Source: Azoarcus sp. KH32C
GTDB lineage: Bacteria > Pseudomonadota > Gammaproteobacteria > Burkholderiales > Rhodocyclaceae
Assembly: GCF_000349945.1 (NCBI RefSeq)
Contig: NC_020516.1
Location: 3,844,001-3,908,000 of the forward strand
Reading direction: 5' to 3'
Length of the DNA stretch: 64,000 nucleotides
The notes under the pieces were generated by a model, which saw only the letters and a list, made by a program, of their open reading frames with translations, had not been told where the DNA came from and searched no databases. The position numbers and the translations under genes are program-made. Shown one piece after another: positions 7,357 to 15,884 of this stretch. Every line of letters starts with the position of its first letter. Positions within the stretch are counted from its first letter, which is position 1.

Positions 7357-9066
7357 ATGGTGCTGACTGGTGCGGAAATTGTAATCAGGTGTCTGCAGGA
7401 AGAAAAGGTCGAGTATGTGTTCGGCTACCCGGGCGGCGCAGTCCTCTACATTTATGACGCGCTGTTCAACCAGGACAAGGTACGCCACATCCTGGTACGC
7501 CACGAACAGGCCGCAGTACACGCCGCCGACGGTTTCGCCCGCAGCACCGAGCAGGTCGGTGTCGCACTCGTGACCTCCGGCCCCGGCGCCACCAACGCGG
7601 TCACCGGTATCGCCACCGCGTATTGCGACTCCATTCCGCTCGTCATCATCAGCGGCCAGGTCCCCACCGCCGCGATCGGCCAGGACGCGTTCCAGGAAGT
7701 CGATACGGTCGGCATCACCCGTCCCTGCGTGAAGCATAACTTCCTGGTGAAGGACGTTCGCGACATCGCCAGCACCATCAAGAAGGCCTTCTATCTCGCG
7801 AAGAGCGGCCGCCCCGGCCCCGTGCTGGTCGACATCCCCAAGGATGTCAGCATGCACAAGTGCGAATTCGAGTATCCCAAGGAAATCTCGATGCGCTCCT
7901 ACAACCCGGTGGTCAAGGGCCATCAGGGTCAGATCCGCAAGGCCGTGCAGCTGCTGCTCGAAGCCAAGCGCCCGATGATCTACACCGGCGGCGGCGTCGT
8001 GCTCGCGAATGCTGCGGAACAGCTCACCAAGCTCACGCGCCTGCTCGGCTTCCCGATCACCAACACGCTGATGGGCCTCGGCGGCTATCCCGCGAGCGAC
8101 CGCCAGTACCTCGGCATGCCCGGCATGCACGGCACCTACGAAGCGAACATGGCGATGCACTACAGCGACGTGCTGCTCGCCGTCGGCGCCCGCTTCGACG
8201 ACCGCGTCATCGGCAACCCGGCGCACTTCGCCGAAGAGCCGCGCAAGATCATCCACGTGGATATCGACCCCTCGTCGATCTCGAAGCGCGTCAAGGTCGA
8301 TGTGCCGATCGTCGGCGACCTGAAGGAAGTGCTCGAAGAGATGATCCGCCAGTTGGAGGCCGGCGCCGCCCGCCCGAACCCGGAGGTCGTCGGCGCGTGG
8401 TGGAAGCAGGTCGACGAGTGGCGCAGCCGCGACTGCATGAAGTACAAGAACTCCAGCGAGATCATCAAGCCGCAGTTCGTCATCCAGAAGCTTTGGGAAG
8501 TCACCGGCGGTGATGCGATCGTCACCTCCGACGTCGGCCAGCACCAGATGTGGGCCTCGCAGTACTACCGCTTCGACAAGCCGCGCCGCTGGCTCAACTC
8601 CGGCGGCCTCGGCACGATGGGCGTCGGCCTGCCTTACGCGATGGGCGCCCAGCTCGCGCACCCGGACAGGCAGGTCGCCTGCGTGACCGGCGAAGCCTCG
8701 ATCCAGATGAACATCCAGGAACTGTCGACCTGCAAGCAGTTCCGCCTGCCGATCAAGATCTGCAACCTGAACAACCGCTACCTCGGCATGGTGCGCCAGT
8801 GGCAGCAGCTCTTCCATGGCGAGCGCTATTCCGAGTCCTACATGGATTCGCTGCCCGACTTCGCCAAGCTCGCCGAAGCCTATGGTCACGTCGGCCTGAA
8901 GATCGAGCGCCCGTCGGACGTCGAAGGCGCGCTGCGCGAGGCCTTCGCGCGCAAGAACGATCTCGTCTTCCTCGACTTCCAGATCGACCAGACCGAAAAC
9001 GTCTACCCGATGGTCCAGGGCGGCAAGGGCCTCACCGAAATGATCCTGTCCGCAGAAGACCTGTAA
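7357..9066 (+). CDS. ilvB: Acetolactate synthase large subunit
   Basis: TPP- and FAD-dependent synthesis of acetolactate or acetohydroxybutyrate, the first step of valine, leucine and isoleucine synthesis. 569 residues, the normal length. The catalytic Glu is E50 (RHEQAAVHAADGF); the FAD domain carries GARFDDR; the TPP region reads VTGEASIQMNIQEL then NLNNRYLGMV. The usual GDG of the TPP motif is GEA here, which I recall as usual in related betaproteobacterial enzymes. The frame is open 52 codons upstream, but MVLTGAEIV at 7357 matches known N-termini. ilvH follows after 23 bp. Confidence 0.97.
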   Translation: MVLTGAEIVIRCLQEEKVEYVFGYPGGAVLYIYDALFNQDKVRHILVRHEQAAVHAADGFARSTEQVGVALVTSGPGATNAVTGIATAYCDSIPLVIISGQVPTAAIGQDAFQEVDTVGITRPCVKHNFLVKDVRDIASTIKKAFYLAKSGRPGPVLVDIPKDVSMHKCEFEYPKEISMRSYNPVVKGHQGQIRKAVQLLLEAKRPMIYTGGGVVLANAAEQLTKLTRLLGFPITNTLMGLGGYPASDRQYLGMPGMHGTYEANMAMHYSDVLLAVGARFDDRVIGNPAHFAEEPRKIIHVDIDPSSISKRVKVDVPIVGDLKEVLEEMIRQLEAGAARPNPEVVGAWWKQVDEWRSRDCMKYKNSSEIIKPQFVIQKLWEVTGGDAIVTSDVGQHQMWASQYYRFDKPRRWLNSGGLGTMGVGLPYAMGAQLAHPDRQVACVTGEASIQMNIQELSTCKQFRLPIKICNLNNRYLGMVRQWQQLFHGERYSESYMDSLPDFAKLAEAYGHVGLKIERPSDVEGALREAFARKNDLVFLDFQIDQTENVYPMVQGGKGLTEMILSAEDL

Positions 9067-9089
9067 GAATCGAGACCAGAGAACAATCA

Positions 9090-9581
9090 ATGAGACACGT
9101 CATCTCCCTGCTGATCGAGAACGAATCGGGCGCCCTGTCGCGCGTGTCGGGCCTGTTTTCGGCCCGCGGCTACAACATCGAATCGCTGACCGTGGCGCCG
9201 ACCGAAGACGCCTCGATGTCGCGAATGACCATCGTCACCACCGGCTCGGACGACATCATCGAGCAGATCACCAAGCAGCTCAACAAGCTGGTCGAGGTGG
9301 TCAAGGTGGTCGACATTTCTGAAGCCGCGCATATCGAGCGCGAGCTGATGCTCGTCAAGGTCCGCGCAACCGGCAAGGACCGCGAGGAGATGAAGCGCAT
9401 GTCGGAGATCTTCCGCGCGCGGATTATCGACGTCACCGAGGCGTCCTATGTCGTCGAGCTGACCGGCAACCAGTCGAAGCTCGACGCCTTCATCAACGCC
9501 ATCGACCCGGCGCTGATCCTGGAAACCGTGCGCTCCGGCGTCTGCGGCGTCGGCCGCGGCGACCGCATCCTGAAACTCTGA
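9090..9581 (+). CDS. ilvH: Acetolactate synthase small (regulatory) subunit
   Basis: 163 residues, the typical IlvH/IlvN length. The N-terminal ACT domain (MRHVISLLIENESGALSRVS, then GLFSARGYNIESL) binds valine for feedback inhibition; the C-terminal domain (residues about 85-160) ends in SGVCGVGRGDRIL. It activates and regulates the large subunit encoded 23 bp upstream. ATG 9090 is chosen because the protein begins directly with the ACT fold; the longer open frame upstream is only the shadow of ilvB. A hairpin lies between it and ilvC. Confidence 0.97.
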   Translation: MRHVISLLIENESGALSRVSGLFSARGYNIESLTVAPTEDASMSRMTIVTTGSDDIIEQITKQLNKLVEVVKVVDISEAAHIERELMLVKVRATGKDREEMKRMSEIFRARIIDVTEASYVVELTGNQSKLDAFINAIDPALILETVRSGVCGVGRGDRILKL

Positions 9582-9600
9582 GCCCGGCAACCAGCATTTT

Positions 9601-9638
9601 GCGACCGACGCCGCCGCCAGTATCATGGCGGCCGTCGC
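9601..9638 (+). other. Hairpin in the ilvH-ilvC intergenic gap
   Basis: GCGAC (9601-9605) pairs with GTCGC (9634-9638), and GCCGCC (9610-9615) with GGCGGC (9627-9632), around an 11-base loop with a small internal bulge. It sits in the 93-bp gap ahead of ilvC. No T-run follows, so it is unlikely to be a simple terminator; a processing or stabilising structure is possible. Confidence 0.4.
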
Positions 9639-9674
9639 GAAGAAATCCCCACCGAAATTGAAGAAAGGAACAAC

Positions 9675-10691
9675 ATGAAAGTCTATTACGACAAGGACGC
9701 CGACCTCTCCCTGATCAAGGGCAAGAAGATCTCCATCATTGGCTACGGCTCCCAGGGTCACGCCCACGCGCAGAATCTGAAGGATTCCGGCTGCAAGGTC
9801 ACCGTCGGCCTGCGCAAGGACGGCGCGTCGTGGAAGAAGGCCGAAGCGGCCGGCCTGAAGGTCGAGGAAGTCGCCAAGGCGGTCAAGGGCGCCGATGTCG
9901 TCATGATCCTGCTGCCGGACGAGAACATCCCGGGCGTGTACTACAACGACATCGAGCCGAACATCAAGAAGGGCGCGACGCTCGCCTTCGCACACGGCTT
10001 CAACGTGCACTACAACCAGGTCGTGCCGCGCGACGACCTCGACGTGATCATGGTCGCCCCGAAGGGCCCCGGCCACACCGTGCGTTCCGAGTACCTGAAG
10101 GGTGGCGGCGTGCCGTCGCTCATCGCCGTGCACCAGGACCGTTCGGGCAAGGCCAAGGACATCGCCCTGTCCTACGCTGCTGCCAACGGCGGCACCAAGG
10201 GTGGCGTGATCGAGACCAACTTCCGTGAAGAGACCGAGACCGACCTCTTCGGCGAACAGGCCGTGCTGTGCGGCGGCGCCGTCGAACTCGTCAAGATGGG
10301 CTTCGAGACGCTGACCGAAGCCGGCTACGCGCCCGAAATGGCCTACTTCGAGTGCCTGCACGAGCTCAAGCTGATCGTCGACCTGATGTACGAAGGCGGC
10401 ATCGCGAACATGAACTACTCGATCTCGAACAACGCCGAATACGGCGAGTACGTGACCGGACCGGAAGTCATCAACGCCCAATCGCGCGAAGCGATGCGCG
10501 CAGCACTGAAGCGCATCCAGAGCGGTGAGTACGCGAAGATGTTCATCCAGGAAGGCAAGACCAACTATCCTTCGATGACCGCGCGTCGTCGCCTGAACGC
10601 TGCCCACGCGATCGAACAGGTCGGTGGCCAGCTGCGCGACATGATGCCGTGGATCAAGAAGAACAAGCTGGTCGACCAGTCCAAGAACTGA
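9675..10691 (+). CDS. ilvC: Ketol-acid reductoisomerase (NADP+)
   Basis: Converts acetolactate to dihydroxyisovalerate by alkyl migration and NADPH reduction. 338 residues marks the short class I type. The Rossmann motif GYGSQGHAHAQNLKDSG is near residues 25-41, and the metal-binding DLFGEQAVLCGG and ECLHELKLIVD lie in the C-terminal knotted domain. GAAAGGAA precedes ATG 9675. It is the third gene of ilvB-ilvH-ilvC and is followed by a strong terminator. Its product feeds both leucine synthesis (leuA, here) and pantothenate synthesis (panB, here). Confidence 0.98.
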   Translation: MKVYYDKDADLSLIKGKKISIIGYGSQGHAHAQNLKDSGCKVTVGLRKDGASWKKAEAAGLKVEEVAKAVKGADVVMILLPDENIPGVYYNDIEPNIKKGATLAFAHGFNVHYNQVVPRDDLDVIMVAPKGPGHTVRSEYLKGGGVPSLIAVHQDRSGKAKDIALSYAAANGGTKGGVIETNFREETETDLFGEQAVLCGGAVELVKMGFETLTEAGYAPEMAYFECLHELKLIVDLMYEGGIANMNYSISNNAEYGEYVTGPEVINAQSREAMRAALKRIQSGEYAKMFIQEGKTNYPSMTARRRLNAAHAIEQVGGQLRDMMPWIKKNKLVDQSKN

Positions 10692-10710
10692 GTCGGATCG
10701 GCATCATTCA

Positions 10711-10746
10711 AGCCGGGTTCCGCGCTACGCCGGAACCCGGCTTTTT
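10711..10746 (+). terminator. Rho-independent terminator after ilvC
   Basis: Twelve-bp perfect stem AGCCGGGTTCCG / CGGAACCCGGCT with an 8-base loop (10723-10730), followed by TTTTT. It closes the ilvB-ilvH-ilvC unit before psd. Confidence 0.9.
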
Positions 10747-10761
10747 CATTCTGCGAATACC

Positions 10762-11412
10762 ATGGCCAACAACAACTACCCTCATCCCATTCTCGCCCGT
10801 GAAGGCTGGCCCTTCATCGCCCTGGCGCTGGTGATCACGCTGGTGATCCAAAGCACTGCCGGCTTCCTGCTGGCCCTGCCTTTCTGGATCCTGCTCGCCT
10901 TCGTCGTGCAGTTCTTCCGCGACCCGCCGCGCCCCATCCCGCAAGGCGCGAAAGACGTGCTCTCGCCCGCCGACGGCCGCATCGTCGCGATCGAACCCGT
11001 GCGCGACCCCTACCTCGACCGCGACTGCCTGAAGATCAGCGTGTTCATGAACGTGTTCAACGTCCACTCGAACCGCAGCCCTGTGGACGGCGAAGTCGTC
11101 CAGCGTTGGTACAACGCCGGCCGCTTTGTGAATGCGGCACTCGACAAGGCATCGATCGAGAACGAACGCAATGCGCTGCACCTGCGCACGCGCGACGGCA
11201 TGGACGTCACTTGTGTCCAGGTCGCCGGCCTGATCGCCCGCCGGATCCTGTGCTATGTCGAAGCCGGTGCCCAGCTGGCCCGCGGACAGCGCTACGGCTT
11301 CATCCGCTTCGGCTCACGCGTCGATCTGTATCTGCCCGTGGGTACCCGCGCGCGCGTCACGATCGGCGACAAGGTCTCGGCCTCGAGCACGGTGCTCGCC
11401 GAACTGCCCTGA
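10762..11412 (+). CDS. psd: Phosphatidylserine decarboxylase proenzyme
   Basis: Makes phosphatidylethanolamine from phosphatidylserine. 216 residues, the short form without the long N-terminal region. Two hydrophobic segments lie near residues 17-50. The self-cleavage site that creates the pyruvoyl group is G184-S185 (IRFGSRVDLYLP). The start codon falls 16 bp after the ilvC terminator, so psd probably has its own promoter or depends on read-through. pssA, which makes the substrate, follows 103 bp downstream. Confidence 0.95.
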   Translation: MANNNYPHPILAREGWPFIALALVITLVIQSTAGFLLALPFWILLAFVVQFFRDPPRPIPQGAKDVLSPADGRIVAIEPVRDPYLDRDCLKISVFMNVFNVHSNRSPVDGEVVQRWYNAGRFVNAALDKASIENERNALHLRTRDGMDVTCVQVAGLIARRILCYVEAGAQLARGQRYGFIRFGSRVDLYLPVGTRARVTIGDKVSASSTVLAELP

Positions 11413-11515
11413 CGTCATTCGACGCAGGCCGATGCGCCACCGTCATCTCGGCCGCACGGCCCTGCGTTAGAATCGACATCCCAGCGCTCTCGCCAAAGCA
11501 GGAATGTCATAATTC

Positions 11516-12286
11516 ATGCCACTGATTTCAAACGAAAAACGTCGCCGCGGCATCTACATTCTGCCCAATCTCTTCACCACCGCCGCGCTATTTGCCGGCT
11601 TCTACGCGATCGTGCAGGCGATGAACCTGCGCTTCGAGTCGGCCGCGGTCGCAATCTTCGTCGCGATGGTGCTCGACGGCCTCGACGGCCGGGTTGCGCG
11701 TCTGACCCGCACGCAGAGCGCCTTCGGCGCCGAATACGATTCGCTGTCGGACATGGTGTCCTTCGGCGCGGCGCCGGCGCTGGTGGTGTATGAATGGGCG
11801 CTCAAGGACACCGGCAAGTTCGGCTGGATCGCGGCCTTCATCTACTGCGCCGGCGCCGCGCTGCGCCTCGCCCGCTTCAACACCAACATCGATGTCATCG
11901 ACAAGCGCTACTTCCAGGGCCTGCCGAGCCCGGCTGCCGCGGCGCTGGTTGCCGGACTGGTCTGGGTCGTCACCGATGTCGGCCTTGCGGGCCAGGATGT
12001 TCGCTGGCTGGCCGGGATCTTGACGATCTTCGCGGGCCTCTCGATGGTCAGCAACGTGCTCTTCTGGAGCGGCAAGGACATCAACCTGCGCAAGAGCGTG
12101 CCCTTCATCGTCGTGATCGCGCTGGTGATGGCGTTTGCGCTGGTTTCGAGCTACCCGCCGGGGGTGCTGTTCGCGCTATTCCTCGCCTATGCCTGCTCGG
12201 GCTATGTGATGTTCGTACTGCGCCTGCGCAAGAGCCAGCAGGAACCCAAGCCTCAGCAGGCCCCGCCCACCGACAACGCCGAGTGA
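11516..12286 (+). CDS. pssA: CDP-diacylglycerol--serine O-phosphatidyltransferase
   Basis: Integral membrane enzyme that makes phosphatidylserine, the substrate of the psd product just upstream. 256 residues. The CDP-alcohol phosphotransferase signature is intact: D57-G58-x2-A61-R62-x8-G71-x3-D75-x3-D79. About seven hydrophobic segments follow. The C-terminus is Gln/Pro-rich and poorly conserved (QEPKPQQAPPTDNAE). A TAGAAT sequence at 11468-11473 could be a -10 element, so pssA may have its own promoter. Confidence 0.95.
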   Translation: MPLISNEKRRRGIYILPNLFTTAALFAGFYAIVQAMNLRFESAAVAIFVAMVLDGLDGRVARLTRTQSAFGAEYDSLSDMVSFGAAPALVVYEWALKDTGKFGWIAAFIYCAGAALRLARFNTNIDVIDKRYFQGLPSPAAAALVAGLVWVVTDVGLAGQDVRWLAGILTIFAGLSMVSNVLFWSGKDINLRKSVPFIVVIALVMAFALVSSYPPGVLFALFLAYACSGYVMFVLRLRKSQQEPKPQQAPPTDNAE

Positions 12287-12328
12287 GGGTGGGCCCGTGC
12301 CGCTCGCGGTGCGGAACGCCCCTCCTCC

Positions 12329-12361
12329 CTGCCGGCCGCCCCGACATCAGGCGGCCGGCAG
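12329..12361. terminator. Hairpin between convergent pssA and sensor kinase genes
   Basis: Perfect 12-bp inverted repeat CTGCCGGCCGCC / GGCGGCCGGCAG with a 9-base loop. It lies in the convergent gap and contains the last codons and stop of the kinase gene. There is no T-run; a bidirectional termination role is plausible but unproven. Confidence 0.5.
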
Positions 12362-13717
12362 GTTCAGCACCGCGCGCAGGCCGCCCGCAGGCGACTGGTC
12401 GAGAACCACGTCCCCGCTATAGAGCTGCGCGAGATCCCGCACGATTCCCAGGCCGAGTCCAGACCCCGGGACCTGCTCGTCCGCTCGCACGCCGCGGGCA
12501 AACACCGCATCGCGCTGATCGGCAGACAGGCCGGGACCATCGTCGTCGATGACGATTCGCAGCCCTTTCCCCTCCTCCGTCAACACGAGCTCGACGCGCC
12601 GGCGCGCCCACTTGCAGGCGTTGTCGAGCAGGTTTCCGAGCATCTCGTGCAGGTCCTGCTCCTCACCGCGAAACGCAGCTCCGGGCGTGAGCTCGCTGAT
12701 CGTAATGTCGAGCCGGCGGTCGGCATGCACACGCTGCATCACCCGCACCAGCCCTTCGATGACCGGTTTCAGCGGCGTACGTAGTCCGGGCAATTGCACC
12801 GCGGCTGCGGCCCGGGCGCGGGCCAAGTGGTAATCGACCTGCCTCCGCGCCGTCGCGACCTGCTCGCAGACGAGTTGCGCGAGCGGCCCCTCTTCGCGCG
12901 CTGCGGCGTTACCGAGCACGGCAAGCGGCGTCTTGACGGCGTGGGCCAGATTGCCGGCCTGGGTGCGAGCGCGCAAGACGATTTCGGCCTCATGCTCGAG
13001 CAGCGCATTGAGCTCGTGGACCATCGGGGCGATTTCGGACGGATACTCCCCTTCGAGCCGCCGGCTGCGGCCCGCGCCGATTTCCGCCAGAGCCGCACGC
13101 AGGCGGCGCAGCGGATCCAGCCCGACGGTAACCTGGATCGCCACGCTGCCGACGAGCCCCAAGGCAAGCACGCCCAGGCTGACCGCAAGCAGGCTGACGA
13201 ACTCACGCACCGGTTCGGAAACGTCCGATGCGTTGGCGGCGACGATCAGGCGCAAGGGGCGTTCGGACTGCTCGCCGAGCGTCACGACCCGCTCCATTGC
13301 GATCAGTTTCGCGCCGTCTGGCCCCGCTATCGGATGACGGTGCACCTCCCCGTCGGCCAGATGATCCTCGGGCACAGTCAGGCGCCCATCCCACAAGGAA
13401 CGCGACCGCAAGGGCGCCGGCTCCGGGCTGCTGCCGAGGACGTCGACCTGCCAGTAGAGTCCCGAATACGGTTTGCGCATGCGCGGATCGCTCAATTCCG
13501 CGCGCAGGACGACGCCGCCCGGAGGCGTCGCATCGATGTTTGCCGCGAGCTGATCGAGATGGTGCGACAACTCGGTATCGAAACGCTCTGTGACGTGGGC
13601 GCGGAACAGGTCTGCCAGCACGACGCCGGTAAGCGTCAGCGCGACCGCGATCCATAACACGCTCCCGGCAAGGAGCCGGGCCCGCAGGGAGCGAGCCACC
13701 AAATTCGCCACTTTCAC
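12347..13717 (-). CDS. Sensor histidine kinase, QseC/PhoQ-like
   Basis: 456 residues. A first membrane segment lies near 15-37, a periplasmic sensor region of about 130 residues follows, and a second membrane segment lies near 173-198. The linker leads to the H-box NLAHAVKTPLAV with phospho-acceptor H259. The ATP-binding domain has N-box NLLDNACKWA, G1 DDDGPGL and G2 GSGLGLGIV. It overlaps the response regulator gene by 4 bp (13714-13717). Kinase pairs of this class sit beside SHP/dihaem cytochrome operons in other proteobacteria; the signal is unknown. Confidence 0.93.
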   Translation of the reverse strand: MKVANLVARSLRARLLAGSVLWIAVALTLTGVVLADLFRAHVTERFDTELSHHLDQLAANIDATPPGGVVLRAELSDPRMRKPYSGLYWQVDVLGSSPEPAPLRSRSLWDGRLTVPEDHLADGEVHRHPIAGPDGAKLIAMERVVTLGEQSERPLRLIVAANASDVSEPVREFVSLLAVSLGVLALGLVGSVAIQVTVGLDPLRRLRAALAEIGAGRSRRLEGEYPSEIAPMVHELNALLEHEAEIVLRARTQAGNLAHAVKTPLAVLGNAAAREEGPLAQLVCEQVATARRQVDYHLARARAAAAVQLPGLRTPLKPVIEGLVRVMQRVHADRRLDITISELTPGAAFRGEEQDLHEMLGNLLDNACKWARRRVELVLTEEGKGLRIVIDDDGPGLSADQRDAVFARGVRADEQVPGSGLGLGIVRDLAQLYSGDVVLDQSPAGGLRAVLNLPAA

Positions 13718-14379
13718 GTCGGCGCGCCGAGCCGATAGCCGAGCCCCCGGACGGTTTCGATCAGCCCGGGCGGAAGCTTCTTGCGCAGCCGCGCGACGAA
13801 GACTTCGATCGTATTCGAATCGCGGTCGAAATCCTGGGCATAAAGATGCTCGGTGAGCTCGCTGCGCGAGATGACTTCGCCGCTGTGATGCATCAGGTAG
13901 GCAAGCAGCCGCAGTTCGAGGCCGGTCAGGGCGACCGGGTGGCCGTCGCAGGTAACGCGGCCGCTACGCGTATCGAGCCGCACGGACCCGCACACCAGTT
14001 CCGGGCTGGCATGGCCGCCCGCACCGCGGCGGATCAGGGCGCGCAGTCGTGCGAGCAGCTCTTCCATGTGAAAGGGCTTGGTCAGGTAATCGTCGGCTCC
14101 GGCATCGATGCCCACGACCTTCTCGTGCCAGTTGTCTCGCGCCGTCAGGATCAGCACCGGCATCGCGCGACCGGCCGCCCGCCACTGGCGCAGCACCGTC
14201 AGGCCGTCCATCTGCGGCAGGCCGAGGTCGAGCACCACAGCATCGAAGGGCTCGACCTGGCCCATGAACTCCGCGTCGCGCCCGTTGCCTGCGACATCCA
14301 CCGCATAGCCCGCGTCGCCGATCGCCTCGGCGAGTTGGCGGGCCAGCACGGCCTCGTCCTCTACCACCAGAATCCGCAT
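13714..14379 (-). CDS. Response regulator, OmpR/PhoB family (QseB-like)
   Basis: 221 residues. The receiver domain (1-115) has acidic residues in VVEDEA, phospho-acceptor D51 (VVLDLGLPQMDG) and a conserved Lys in LTKPF. The C-terminal winged-helix domain (about 125-218) contains LTGLELRLLAYLM and SNTIEVFVARLRKKL. It is coupled to its kinase by a 4-bp overlap and to the upstream PepSY gene by TGATG. Its probable target is the divergent region 14721-14917, which holds a long perfect palindrome. Confidence 0.95.
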   Translation of the reverse strand: MRILVVEDEAVLARQLAEAIGDAGYAVDVAGNGRDAEFMGQVEPFDAVVLDLGLPQMDGLTVLRQWRAAGRAMPVLILTARDNWHEKVVGIDAGADDYLTKPFHMEELLARLRALIRRGAGGHASPELVCGSVRLDTRSGRVTCDGHPVALTGLELRLLAYLMHHSGEVISRSELTEHLYAQDFDRDSNTIEVFVARLRKKLPPGLIETVRGLGYRLGAPT

Positions 14380-14720
14380 CAGCGCGCTCCTCCCTCGTCA
14401 CGGGCCCCAGACGCTCCAGGTCCTTTCTTGCCGAGAATCGTGCCATCCCGCGCGTCGACCTCGAGCTTGACGAGCGAGCCGCCGCGCATCAGCCAGCGCA
14501 GTTCGTAGATCCAGCGATCATGCTCGCGCTCGAGCTCCACCTCGATGACCTTGCCGGGATACGCCCGCTCGACTTTCTCGATGATGGCGTGCAAAGGCAG
14601 CACCTCGCCGCGCTCGAGCGCCGACCGTGCGCGATCGTGATCCTCGCCATCCGCCGACGCAGCCCCCGATGCCGCGATCGCGCCCACCAGTGCCGCCGCG
14701 GCCCACATCTTTCTCATCAC
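14379..14720 (-). CDS. PepSY-domain periplasmic protein
   Basis: 113 residues with a signal peptide at about 1-23 (MWAAAALVGAIAASGAASA) and one PepSY domain (residues about 40-95: LPLHAIIEKVERAYPGKVIE, then RWIYELRWLMRGGSLVKLEVD). PepSY proteins in such loci are thought to bind or inhibit periplasmic partners or modulate the sensor kinase. It is the first gene of the minus-strand unit PepSY-regulator-kinase and overlaps the regulator gene by one base. It diverges from the SHP cytochrome operon. Confidence 0.88.
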   Translation of the reverse strand: MMRKMWAAAALVGAIAASGAASADGEDHDRARSALERGEVLPLHAIIEKVERAYPGKVIEVELEREHDRWIYELRWLMRGGSLVKLEVDARDGTILGKKGPGASGARDEGGAR

Positions 14721-14807
14721 ATCTCCTGTCGAGCCTGCCTCACGTTCGCAACCTTTGCACTTGCTTCAGACGATGAGAGCTTCGTCGCCGTTCTACCTCA
14801 CGGGAGC

Positions 14808-14844
14808 TGAACGGAAGGTGAACGCCGGCTTCACCTTCCGTTCA
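14808..14844. promoter_or_regulatory. Long perfect palindrome in the PepSY/SHP divergent promoter region
   Basis: TGAACGGAAGGTGAA (14808-14822) and its exact complement TTCACCTTCCGTTCA (14830-14844), separated by CGCCGGC. Fifteen perfect base pairs without a T-run, located about 75-110 bp upstream of the SHP start and 88-124 bp upstream of the PepSY start. It is best read as an operator for the adjacent response regulator; a cruciform or RNA hairpin is the alternative. Confidence 0.6.
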
Positions 14845-14917
14845 TGGACTGCCGCGCAAAGTGGGCGTCACTTACCTGTTACCCACGACTGAACCGCCGT
14901 CAGGAGAACGCAATCAA

Positions 14918-15325
14918 ATGTCACCACTCCGCATCGCAACTCCAATCCTCGCGCTACTCCTCTCGTTGCCCGTGCATGCGGAGACACCGAAAGATTTCCT
15001 CGAACGCTACCAGACCGAGGCACGTCAAGGCGCCCCGTCCTTCGCCGCTTCCGCCGAGCGCGGCCAGACCTTCTTCAACACGGTCCGCGACAGGGACTGG
15101 AGCTGTGCCAGCTGCCATACGCGCAACCCGGCTGCGACCGGCAAGCACGCAACGACCGGCAAAGTGATCGAGCCCATGGCGCCGGCCGCCAACCCCGAGC
15201 GCTTCGTCAGCGAACGCACGGTCGAAAAATGGTTCACGCGCAACTGCAAGGACGTCCTCGGACGCGTGTGCAGCCCAGCCGAAAAGGCCGACGTGATCGC
15301 CTATCTGCTCAGCATCTCCCGCTAA
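14918..15325 (+). CDS. SHP-type (sphaeroides haem protein) cytochrome c, DUF1924
   Basis: 135 residues with a signal peptide (cleavage probably after VHA, residue 21). One haem site C63-A-S-C66-H67. The segment WFTRNCKDVLGRVC carries N109 and a Cys pair C110/C118. In R. sphaeroides SHP an Asn at mature position 88 is the displaceable sixth haem ligand next to a disulfide loop; with the predicted cleavage, N109 is mature residue 88 here. SHP binds oxygen and other small ligands. AGGAG precedes ATG 14918. It is the first gene of SHP-dihaem cytochrome-cytochrome b. Confidence 0.88.
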   Translation: MSPLRIATPILALLLSLPVHAETPKDFLERYQTEARQGAPSFAASAERGQTFFNTVRDRDWSCASCHTRNPAATGKHATTGKVIEPMAPAANPERFVSERTVEKWFTRNCKDVLGRVCSPAEKADVIAYLLSISR

Positions 15326-15343
15326 CCCATGAGGACCAGGACC

Positions 15344-15859
15344 ATGACTTCAAGATATTCGACCCGCGCGCTGCAGGCAATCTTCATCTTCGTTATTGGC
15401 GGGATCGGCGGCACGGTCGCGCTTGCCGACGAAGACAAGGTGGGACGCGCAGTAGCCTCCCCACCGGCCTATCGCAGCGAATGTGGCAGCTGCCATACGC
15501 CCTTTCCGCCGGGACTGCTATCGGCCGGCTCATGGCGCGCCGTAATGGGCGGACTCGACAAGCACTTCGGCTCGGACGCGAGCCTCGATCCGGCCACGGC
15601 GGCCGACATCACGAAGTTCCTCGTCGCCAACGCCGGCGCACGCGACACGAGCGGCGCCGACGGCAAACCGCTGCTGCGCATCACCGACACACGCTGGTTC
15701 CAGCGCGAGCACCGCGACGGCCATGACGGCATCACGTCGGGCATCTTCCGCTCCGCCGCCGTCAAGAGCCCCGCGAACTGCGGCGCCTGCCATCGCGGTG
15801 CCGCCGACGGCGACTTCGGCGAACGCAACATCCGCATCCCGCTCCAGCCCTCGCGCTGA
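15344..15859 (+). CDS. Dihaem cytochrome c (DHC-type), periplasmic
   Basis: 171 residues: N-terminal signal or anchor near residues 9-28, then two haem c sites, C47-G-S-C50-H51 and C146-G-A-C149-H150. Dihaem cytochromes encoded beside SHP pass electrons to it. ATG 15344 is preferred because GAGGA (15331-15335) lies eight bases upstream; an in-frame ATG at 15329, four bases after the SHP stop, is the alternative and would add five residues. It sits between the SHP and cytochrome b genes in one transcript. Confidence 0.9.
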   Translation: MTSRYSTRALQAIFIFVIGGIGGTVALADEDKVGRAVASPPAYRSECGSCHTPFPPGLLSAGSWRAVMGGLDKHFGSDASLDPATAADITKFLVANAGARDTSGADGKPLLRITDTRWFQREHRDGHDGITSGIFRSAAVKSPANCGACHRGAADGDFGERNIRIPLQPSR

Positions 15860-15884
15860 GGCTCACCCCAATCGGAGAACGATC

